Of a stretch of DNA of 64,000 nt, positions 57,687 to 64,000 are shown in pieces. The notes beneath the pieces were generated by a model that saw only the letters and a program-made list of their open reading frames with translations, did not search any database and was not told the origin of the DNA. Position numbers and translations under genes: made by a program. The stretch is from SIG587 sp045544035 (GTDB lineage: Bacteria; Bacillota; Clostridia; Oscillospirales; Acutalibacteraceae), in contig JAZPYE010000013.1 in assembly GCA_045544035.1 (NCBI GenBank), positions 1 to 64,000 of the forward strand, given 5' to 3'. Each line of letters begins with the position of its first letter. Position 1 is the stretch's first letter.

Positions 57687-58309
57687 TATGCATACACCTC
57701 CTCGAACTTCTTAACTGCATCCTTAACGATAACAAGCTTGTCGGCGTTAATGATGTCATAGGTGTTTACAGTGTTAACCTGAGCGGTCTTAACACCTGCA
57801 ATGTTTGCTGCAGACTTAACTGCGAATGCGTTGTTGTCTGCGAGAACAATCAAGGTCTTCTTTTCAGCGCCGATTGCTTTGAGGCAATCTGCAACAACCT
57901 TGGTCTTGAAGGAATCAACCTTCAACTCATCCAAAACAATGAGGTCTTTGCTTAATACTTTGTCTGACAGAGCAGATTTAAGAGCAAGCAGGCGAACCTT
58001 CTTGTTTAATGAATAAGAATAATCTCTGGGCTTCGGGGCATGAACGATACCGCCGTGACGCCACTGGGGTGCACGGGTGGAACCCTGTCTTGCGTGACCG
58101 GTTCCCTTCTGTCTCCAAGGCTTTTTGCCGCCGCCGGAAACTTCGGTACGGGTTAAAGTGGATTGTGTGCCCTGACGCTGATTTGCGAGATAATTAATAA
58201 CTGCCATATGCATTACAACTGCATTAGGCTCAATTCCGAATATGGCATCGCTCAACTTAATTTTACCAACGTTGTTACCTGCCATATCAAGTACTGCTAC
58301 ATTAGGCAT
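57686..58309 (-). CDS. rplD: Ribosomal protein L4
   Basis: This protein of 207 residues has RQGTQSTLTRTEVSGGGKKPWRQKGTGHARQG, the typical L4 loop. The start ATG 58309 (MPNVAV) has GGAG 8 bp upstream. L4 is the S10-operon repressor in E. coli, so it is a candidate ligand of the leader. Confidence 0.97.
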   Translation of the reverse strand: MPNVAVLDMAGNNVGKIKLSDAIFGIEPNAVVMHMAVINYLANQRQGTQSTLTRTEVSGGGKKPWRQKGTGHARQGSTRAPQWRHGGIVHAPKPRDYSYSLNKKVRLLALKSALSDKVLSKDLIVLDELKVDSFKTKVVADCLKAIGAEKKTLIVLADNNAFAVKSAANIAGVKTAQVNTVNTYDIINADKLVIVKDAVKKFEEVYA

Positions 58310-58326
58310 ATTCAACACTCCTTCCC

Positions 58327-58956
58327 TTAAGCCTTAACGCTATCGAAAAGAACCACGATGCCGCCTTTAGGACCGGGGATGGCGCCTTTAACAGCGATGA
58401 TGTTCTTTTCAGCATCTACCTTAACAACTTTCAGATTTTGAACGGTAACTCTTTCATTACCGAGATGGCCGGCCATCTTCTTGCCCTTGAAGATTCTAGC
58501 GGGGTCGATAGAACCTAAGGAACCACCGTGGCGGTGAACAGGGCCGGTACCATGAGTTTCCTTAAGGCGGCCGAAGTTCCAGCGCTTAATAACGCCTGCA
58601 TAGCCCTTACCTTTGGAAGTGCCGCGTACATCAACGCTGTCGCCTTCTGCAAAGATGTCTGCCTTAATGATGTCTCCAACATTCATAGCGCTCATGTCCT
58701 CAAAACGGAACTCGCGGAGAACCTTTTTGGGAGCAACGTCGCCCTTTGCAAAGTGACCCTTCATGGGTTTGTTAACTTTAGAAGCCTTCAAATCGCCGAA
58801 GCCAACCTGAACTGCTTCGTAGCCGTCGTTCTCAACTGTTTTCTTTTGAGCAATAACACAGGGGCCTGCTTCAATTACAGTTACGGGAACAACGTTTCCG
58901 TTTGCATCAAAAAGCTGAGTCATGCCAAGCTTTTTGCCTACTAAACCTTTTTGCAT
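58327..58956 (-). CDS. rplC: Ribosomal protein L3
   Basis: This 209-residue protein starts KGLVGKKLGMTQLFDANGNVVPVTVI and has VRGTSKGKGYAGVIKRWNFGRLKETHGTG. It is an early assembly protein of the 50S. Confidence 0.98.
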   Translation of the reverse strand: MQKGLVGKKLGMTQLFDANGNVVPVTVIEAGPCVIAQKKTVENDGYEAVQVGFGDLKASKVNKPMKGHFAKGDVAPKKVLREFRFEDMSAMNVGDIIKADIFAEGDSVDVRGTSKGKGYAGVIKRWNFGRLKETHGTGPVHRHGGSLGSIDPARIFKGKKMAGHLGNERVTVQNLKVVKVDAEKNIIAVKGAIPGPKGGIVVLFDSVKA

Positions 58957-59033
58957 TTTTATTTCCTCCTTTGGTTATTGGTTGACGCGCATATATATGT
59001 ATATACCGTCAACATGACCACTGCCTTTTCGAA

Positions 59034-59345
59034 TTAAAGCTTAATCTCTAATTCAACACCGGCAGGGAGCTCAAGACTGGTCAGAGCTTCAACAGTTTTG
59101 TTGGAAGGTCTGAGAATGTCAATAAGCCTTTTGTGTGTTCTGGTTTCGAACTGCTCACGGCTGTCCTTGTACTTGTGAACAGCTCTTAGAATTGTAACTA
59201 CTTCCTTTTCGGTGGGTAGCGGTACGGGACCTGAAACCCTTGCTCCTGTACGTTTAGCGGTTTCCACAATTTTCTCTGCGGACTGGTCTACAAGTGCATG
59301 GTCGTAGCCTTTAATTCTAATACGGATTTTTTCTTTAGCTGCCAT
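59034..59345 (-). CDS. rpsJ: Ribosomal protein S10
   Basis: This 103-residue protein (also NusE, a transcription antitermination partner of NusB/NusA) has IRIRIKGYDHALVDQSAEKIVETAKRTGA and HKRLIDILRPSNKTVEAL. It opens the supercluster. A small 7-bp inverted repeat (58981-59013) lies before rplC. Confidence 0.98.
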   Translation of the reverse strand: MAAKEKIRIRIKGYDHALVDQSAEKIVETAKRTGARVSGPVPLPTEKEVVTILRAVHKYKDSREQFETRTHKRLIDILRPSNKTVEALTSLELPAGVELEIKL

Positions 59346-59352
59346 TAGAATT

Positions 59353-59617
59353 TCGCCTCCTTAATTAGTTGGCGGGCAAAACTTACACCGAACCTCGTGT
59401 TTCTTTGAGGCCCATTATAAAACCGAATTGCTGGGGTCACAGTCAATCCGGGTACGGCAGGGTGTGCTGCCGCGTGCGTTGTGGCTCGCAAGATGCCACT
59501 CAGCACTTTGGTTCTAAGTTCTTTCGCCCGGTTTAAAATCGGACATACTCCGCGGAAATTTCCCGACTCGAGGTCGGCCACCTCCCGCATCAACGCATAT
59601 CTGCACACATAGCGTGC
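59353..59617 (-). ncRNA. S10 operon leader RNA
   Basis: About 265 nt of transcribed leader separate the S10 promoter from the rpsJ start. It contains hairpins such as CCGACCTCGAGTCGG and GC-rich stretches, unlike the AT-rich sequence just upstream. A frame of 87 codons runs through it to a TAATG overlap with rpsJ, but its protein looks like nothing known. The leader seems to be a cis-acting RNA control element, as for other ribosomal operons; the ligand is not known. Confidence 0.6.
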
Positions 59618-59623
59618 TCTAAC

Positions 59624-59652
59624 ATATTAACACAAGCAAAATAAAAAATCAA
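59624..59652 (-). promoter_or_regulatory. Promoter of the S10-spc-alpha supercluster
   Basis: On the minus strand TTGATT (59647-59652) and TAATAT (59624-59629) are separated by 17 bp. It lies at the border between AT-rich upstream DNA and the leader. Confidence 0.7.
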
Positions 59653-59799
59653 GTGTTTTTTACAAATTTTTTTAAAAAATTTTGTGACTTTTTCCGAAAT
59701 ACAATATGTAGTTATTTTATCAAAAAAGCAAGGAATATATAGTCCCTTTGCGCATTTAATAATAAGGTATTGTAAATATATATAATATATACAAATCAA

Positions 59800-59823
59800 G
59801 AGCGACTGAAAATCAGTCGCTCT
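59800..59823. terminator. Hairpin downstream of the epimerase-like gene
   Basis: AGAGCGACTG-AAAA-CAGTCGCTCT-like perfect stem (loop AAAAT). Only a weak T-rich tract follows on the minus strand. Confidence 0.65.
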
Positions 59824-59829
59824 ATGCTT

Positions 59830-60681
59830 TTAGTAAAGGGTTATTGAATGTTCAAAATTATAAATTCCGCCAGACTCTAAACAGTTAATGTCAGGTTTTT
59901 TATCAATATCGTAATCCTTTCTGTCGGAATAATCACCGTGACCGCCCCAAGGCTCTAAACAAATATAAGGGGCATTTGGCTTGTGCCACAAAAGGAAAAA
60001 CGGGGCATCGGGGAAATCAACGCGGAGTTTTCGACCGGTCTTGCGATTCTTAAGGGTAGCGCCCCTAAAATTCACATTTTCGAAAACAAGGGCATCAATG
60101 GTGAAATATTTTTCATAAAGGGGGAGCACCGTGCTATCCTTGATAATGGGCATTTTAACATTACCAAGATAGTTTCCGAAAATAGCCGTTGCATCAAGGG
60201 TTTGGGGCTCATCAAAAATTACATCGTAATCCTCAATGCCCTCGGGGGTGTAATAAGCCTCATGAGCACCCACGTTGAAATACATATTTCCCCTTCCCGT
60301 GTTTTTAACATTGTAATCAATCTTTAAGGTCTTATCGCAAAGTGCGAAAATAACGCGGAACTCATAATCGAAGGGATAGCATTTTTTAGTTTCTTCATTT
60401 GATTTATGTAAAAATACTGCTTTGGTATTATTTGCGCTTTCAACCTCAAACAGGGTGCGCCTTGCATAGCCGTGTTTTGAGAGAGCATATTCCCTGCCCT
60501 CGAAAATGAACTTATCATCCTTAAGGCCGCCACAAACAGGGAACATAACGGGGGCGGTGTTGTTCCACACCTCAGGTCTGCCCTCGTACATATATTCTAT
60601 ATCATTATAGATAAGGCTTTTAAGCTCTGCCGCAAAGGGATTTATTTTTGCGGTTATGTACTCATTTTTTAAAGTAATCAT
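59830..60681 (-). CDS. Aldose 1-epimerase-family protein
   Basis: This 283-residue protein has the galactose mutarotase-like beta-sandwich features: FPVCGGLKDDKF, a His in SKHGYARRTLFEV, and late CLEPWGGHGDY. Family members interconvert sugar anomers or act on hexose phosphates; the sugar is unknown. It is monocistronic. Confidence 0.85.
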   Translation of the reverse strand: MITLKNEYITAKINPFAAELKSLIYNDIEYMYEGRPEVWNNTAPVMFPVCGGLKDDKFIFEGREYALSKHGYARRTLFEVESANNTKAVFLHKSNEETKKCYPFDYEFRVIFALCDKTLKIDYNVKNTGRGNMYFNVGAHEAYYTPEGIEDYDVIFDEPQTLDATAIFGNYLGNVKMPIIKDSTVLPLYEKYFTIDALVFENVNFRGATLKNRKTGRKLRVDFPDAPFFLLWHKPNAPYICLEPWGGHGDYSDRKDYDIDKKPDINCLESGGIYNFEHSITLY

Positions 60682-60760
60682 CTTTTTTACTCCTTTTTTA
60701 AAGGTTTATAATTTATTTTAGCATATTTCGGCGCAAATTAACAGTATTTTTATTATATAA

Positions 60761-60789
60761 TTGCAAAATCCGCATTTATGTATTAAAAT
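60761..60789 (+). promoter_or_regulatory. Promoter of the threonine aldolase gene
   Basis: TTGCAA (60761-60766) and TAAAAT (60784-60789) are separated by 17 bp. Confidence 0.65.
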
Positions 60790-60817
60790 GAAATAAATTA
60801 CTTTTTGAGGTGTTATT

Positions 60818-61843
60818 ATGTTATCTTTTGCAAGTGACTATACCGAGGGCGCCCATCCTAAAATTTTAGAAAGGCTTACCGAAACAAATTTCGTTCAGGT
60901 AACAGGCTACGGCACCGATGAATTTTGTGAGAGCGCTGCAGATAAAATCAGAAAAGCTTGCTCGCGTCCGGAAGCCGAAGTTCGCTTTATTTCGGGAGGA
61001 ACTCAGGCAAATCTTATTGTTATCGATTCGCTGCTCACCCATTATGAGGGGGTTATTGCCGCCACCACAGGTCACATTAACGGCCACGAAGCCGCCGCAA
61101 TAGAGAGAACAGGGCACAAAGTGCTCACCGTTCCCCATTATAACGGCAAAATCAAAGCCGAGGATGTTAAAAATCTTATCCGCGATTTTTATAATGACGA
61201 TAACCACGAACATCAAACCTTCCCCGGTATGGTTTATGTTTCCAACCCCACCGAATACGGAACCCTTTACACAAAGAAAGAGCTTACCGATTTATCGGCT
61301 GTTTGCAGGGAATATAATATTCCCCTATTCCTTGACGGCGCACGTCTTGGTTATGGCCTTGCCGCCAAGGACAACGATTTAACCCTTCGCGATTTGTGTG
61401 ACCTTTGTGATGTTTTCTACATTGGTGGAACAAAGGTAGGTGCCCTTTGCGGCGAAGCGGTTGTGTTCCCCAAAGGAAATCTGCCAAAGCACTTTTTAAC
61501 CACAGTTAAACAGCACGGCGCTTTGCTTGCAAAAGGTAGGCTTTTAGGCATTCAGTTTGAAGCCCTTTTCACCGATAATCTCTATTATGAGCTTGGTAAA
61601 AACGCTATTGATAAGGCCGATAAGCTGCGTAAGGTTTTAAAAGAGAAAAATTATCCCTTTTTTATGGAAACCACAACCAATCAGATTTTCGTTGTGGTGG
61701 AAAACAGCAAAATAGAAAAACTTAAAGAGCAGGTTGTTTTCGGCTTTTGGGAAAAATTTGATGAAACCCACACCGTTATCCGCTTTGCCACAAGCTGGGC
61801 AACAACCGACAAACAAATAGAACTTTTAAAGGGCATTTTATAA
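60818..61843 (+). CDS. ltaE: Low-specificity L-threonine aldolase
   Basis: This 341-residue fold-type I PLP enzyme cleaves L-threonine or allo-threonine to glycine and acetaldehyde. Motifs: FISGGTQANL with the phosphate site, LFLDGARLGYGL with the PLP Asp, and FYIGGTKVGALCGEA with the Schiff-base Lys. Length fits the family. GAGG lies 6 bp before the ATG. Confidence 0.92.
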   Translation: MLSFASDYTEGAHPKILERLTETNFVQVTGYGTDEFCESAADKIRKACSRPEAEVRFISGGTQANLIVIDSLLTHYEGVIAATTGHINGHEAAAIERTGHKVLTVPHYNGKIKAEDVKNLIRDFYNDDNHEHQTFPGMVYVSNPTEYGTLYTKKELTDLSAVCREYNIPLFLDGARLGYGLAAKDNDLTLRDLCDLCDVFYIGGTKVGALCGEAVVFPKGNLPKHFLTTVKQHGALLAKGRLLGIQFEALFTDNLYYELGKNAIDKADKLRKVLKEKNYPFFMETTTNQIFVVVENSKIEKLKEQVVFGFWEKFDETHTVIRFATSWATTDKQIELLKGIL

Positions 61844-61893
61844 TTTATAAAAACAGCCCTTAAAAAATACAAAGTTTCTTAAAGGAGATTAAA

Positions 61894-62559
61894 ATGGTTC
61901 ATTTGGGCAACGACTGGGATGGGATTTTAAGCGAAGAATTTAAAAGCCCCTATTATCTTTCCCTTAGAGAATTTCTGAAAACTGAATATTCCACCCGCCG
62001 CATTTTCCCACCTATGAATGACATTTTCAGTGCCTTTAAGGCATCCTCCTTTGAAAACACAAGGGTGGTTATTATTGGTCAAGACCCCTATCACGGTTTT
62101 GGCCAAGCCCACGGCCTTTGCTTTTCGGTTAAAAAGGGCGTTGTGCCCCCACCCTCCCTTAAAAATATCTATAAAGAGATAACCGATGATTTGGGGCTTC
62201 CAACGCCTGACCACGGTGAGCTCTCCGCCTGGGCACAGCAGGGTGTTTTAATGCTTAACAGCGTTTTAACCGTTCGTGAGGGCGCGCCCACTTCCCACAA
62301 GGATAAGGGCTGGGAAACCTTTACCGATAATGTTATAAAAAAGCTGAACGAAAAGCAAACACCCATTGTATTTCTCCTTTGGGGCGCCTATGCCCAAAAA
62401 AAGGGTCAGCTTATAACAAATCCCATTCATTATAAGCTTTGCGCCGCACACCCTAGCCCCCTTTCGGCATATAACGGTTTTTTCGGCTGCAAGCATTTTT
62501 CCAAAACCAACGAAATTCTTAAAAAACACGGCCTTGAGCCCATTGATTGGCGGGTTTGA
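61894..62559 (+). CDS. ung: Uracil-DNA glycosylase
   Basis: This 221-residue family 1 enzyme removes uracil from DNA. Catalytic Asp64 is in GQDPYHGFGQAHGLCFSV, and the second motif AHPSPLSAYNGF carries the catalytic His. The middle LNSVLTVREG is also typical. AAAGGAG lies upstream of the ATG. Confidence 0.97.
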   Translation: MVHLGNDWDGILSEEFKSPYYLSLREFLKTEYSTRRIFPPMNDIFSAFKASSFENTRVVIIGQDPYHGFGQAHGLCFSVKKGVVPPPSLKNIYKEITDDLGLPTPDHGELSAWAQQGVLMLNSVLTVREGAPTSHKDKGWETFTDNVIKKLNEKQTPIVFLLWGAYAQKKGQLITNPIHYKLCAAHPSPLSAYNGFFGCKHFSKTNEILKKHGLEPIDWRV

Positions 62560-62562
62560 TTT

Positions 62563-64000
62563 ATGTTTAAAAAATTAAAAAGTTTTTATATTGCGCCCGT
62601 TGCCGTTCTTGCCGTTTTCACCCTTGTTTTCGCAACAAATGGCTTTTATCCCTTTGGAAGCGCTTCGGTTTCCTGGTGCGATATGAACCAGCAGGTCATT
62701 CCCCTTTTCGGGGGTTTTAAGGATATTTTAAGCGGCAATTCAGGCTTCCTTTTAAACCTTAATAACGCAGGCGGAATGAACTTTTTCGGTGTTTTCTTTT
62801 TCTTCCTTTCCTCCCCCTTCACCTTTTTGGTGGCCTTTTTTGACAAGGCGGATATCCCGTTTTTAATGAACATTTTGGTGGTGCTAAAGCTTTGTTCCTG
62901 CGCCGCCACCGCAGGGATTTATTTTGAAAGCACCTTTAAAAAGCAAAGCACCGCACTTAAAACCATTTTGTGCTTTGCCTATGCCTTCTCTGGCTATGGA
63001 ATGCTGTTTTATCAAAACATCATTTGGCTTGATTTAATGTACCTTTTTCCCCTTTTGCTTCTTGGCATTGACCGCCTTTTGGAGAGGGACAAACCTGCCC
63101 TTCTCACCGTTTCTTTAACCCTTTGCACCGCAGTTAATTTTTATTTAAGCTACTGCGTTTACCTTTTTATTATCATTCTTTTAGGTATCTACACTCTGTC
63201 GAAAAGTATTAAGGATAAAACAGCCTATTTAAAGCTTGGTATTTCGGCAATTTGTTCCCTTTTAATGACAGCCGCTATTTCCTTGCCAAGCCTTATACAG
63301 TATTTTTCCTCTGGCAGGACCTTAAATGTTATGGAAGGGCTCAAAACCTGCTCCTTTTTCACCTACACCGAAACAACACTTGCAGCCCTTCTTTCAAGCG
63401 GCATTATCTTCAGCGTTCTTTTAATCATCATCCCCCGATTTTTTGAACAAAGCAGGAAAACAGCCTGCCTGGTTGCCGCCTTTTTGGCCCTGCTTGTGCC
63501 GATGCTTATCGAGCCTGTCAACCGAATGTGGCATACAGGAAGCTATATGTCCTTCCCTGTTCGTTTCGGATTTATTTCTGTATTTGTAGGGCTTGCCATT
63601 TGCGGGGAATATTTTGAAAAGCAGGATTTTGAGCACAAAACAAAACCTCTTTTCGCCGCCCTGTGCATTTTCCTTTTCCTTGTGCTCGGCGGCTTTATGC
63701 TGTATTATGTAAATCAGAACACCGATGCACTCACCCACTATGTGCAAACCCTTTGGGGAGATAAGGATTCCCTTCGTGGGTTGCTTGTCATTTTCGGTGT
63801 GGCGATAATAGGCTACCTCATTCCCCTTGTTTTTGCGAGAAAAAAACTCATCGGCAAAAATATTTTGGCAGTGTGTCTGGGGTTAATAATCCTTGCCGAA
63901 GGACTTTGCGCCACTGCAATTTACATAGCCCCTGCCAAAGATAAACTAAACACCGAAAACTATCAAAATTTTGTTGCCCTTGAGGATGATATATCAGATG
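62563..64000 (+). CDS. YfhO-like polytopic membrane protein, 5' part
   Basis: The frame opens at ATG 62563, 3 bp after the ung stop, and runs to the window edge for 479 codons, so the 3' end is missing. It is strongly hydrophobic, with about a dozen helices, and has early GSASVSWCDMNQQVIPLF and YGMLFYQNIIWLDLMYLFPLLLLGI. This matches the YfhO family (DUF6044/GT-C-like membrane proteins linked to cell-envelope glycans or lipoteichoic acid). Full members have about 850 residues. Confidence 0.85.
   Translation, partial: MFKKLKSFYIAPVAVLAVFTLVFATNGFYPFGSASVSWCDMNQQVIPLFGGFKDILSGNSGFLLNLNNAGGMNFFGVFFFFLSSPFTFLVAFFDKADIPFLMNILVVLKLCSCAATAGIYFESTFKKQSTALKTILCFAYAFSGYGMLFYQNIIWLDLMYLFPLLLLGIDRLLERDKPALLTVSLTLCTAVNFYLSYCVYLFIIILLGIYTLSKSIKDKTAYLKLGISAICSLLMTAAISLPSLIQYFSSGRTLNVMEGLKTCSFFTYTETTLAALLSSGIIFSVLLIIIPRFFEQSRKTACLVAAFLALLVPMLIEPVNRMWHTGSYMSFPVRFGFISVFVGLAICGEYFEKQDFEHKTKPLFAALCIFLFLVLGGFMLYYVNQNTDALTHYVQTLWGDKDSLRGLLVIFGVAIIGYLIPLVFARKKLIGKNILAVCLGLIILAEGLCATAIYIAPAKDKLNTENYQNFVALEDDISD

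Noticed and set aside
59345..59608. 87-codon frame ending TAATG at rpsJ
   Set aside because: It coincides with the GC-rich S10 leader and its protein has no recognisable fold. Treated as leader RNA, with a leader peptide left as a minor option.
59590..59799. 69-codon frame upstream of the S10 promoter
   Set aside because: Very AT-rich, spans the promoter, no ribosome site.

Overview
The window looks like a chromosomal segment of a Gram-positive anaerobe of the class Clostridia, probably a gut Oscillospirales/Ruminococcaceae-type bacterium. The signs are a SCIFF ranthipeptide locus, the Firmicutes order rimP-nusA-ylxR-ylxQ-infB-rbfA-nrnA-truB-ribF, the S10-spc-alpha supercluster with the KOW protein between map and infA, a SpoIID protein, a four-cysteine adenylate kinase and strong AGGAGG ribosome sites. 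Species cannot be named from the sequence.

Layout. 1-3.4 kb: tail of a YcxB-like protein, then the SCIFF precursor (scfA), its radical SAM maturase (scfB) and a PLP decarboxylase. 3.4-7.8 kb: an AT-rich accessory island on the minus strand with a BcgI-like fused nuclease-methylase, a half-size specificity subunit, a ribbon-helix-helix regulator, a PAP2-type membrane protein and an XRE regulator. Two inverted copies of a 39-bp sequence (33/39 identical) bound it. 7.8-10.2 kb: GNAT, DUF2156 and mscL. 10.2-18.96 kb: a very compact phage-like morphogenesis and lysis cassette (terS, terL, scaffold, capsid, portal, connector, one large hub-like protein, coiled-coil membrane protein, amidase, holin). 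It has no integrase, repressor, replication genes, tape measure or fibre, and sits between two host genes each closed by a terminator. Directly upstream of terS lie six GACAT boxes spaced 10-11 bp apart. 19-33.4 kb: AgcS symporter, ApgM, an ABC importer with its Crp/Fnr regulator, an AEC transporter and the rimP-nusA-infB operon. 33.4-41 kb: a divergent EF-G paralog, a secreted protein, SpoIID, a membrane protein and glycosyltransferase pair, a DUF212 protein and a phosphoesterase. 41.1-43.9 kb: a second accessory patch with a palindrome cluster, a DUF4041/GIY-YIG protein, a membrane partner, a tRNA-Leu(UAA) and a duplicated tRNA 3' end. 43.9-59.65 kb: the ribosomal protein supercluster with a 0.27-kb leader. 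59.8-64 kb: an epimerase-like protein, threonine aldolase, uracil-DNA glycosylase and the start of a YfhO-like membrane protein cut by the window edge.

How the parts work together. The two large minus-strand operons supply translation and transcription-elongation machinery. The scfA-scfB pair makes a thioether peptide. The two AT-rich patches (3.4-7.8 and 41.1-43.9 kb) look like exchangeable DNA with defence-type genes.

The best candidate for an undescribed system is the 10.2-18.96 kb cassette: a minimal, fully open capsid, packaging and lysis module with an Ig-like domain on its capsid protein and a helically phased repeat array beside terS. The absence of missing modules is seen within this window only. 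Function as a satellite, gene-transfer particle or domesticated capsid is inference.
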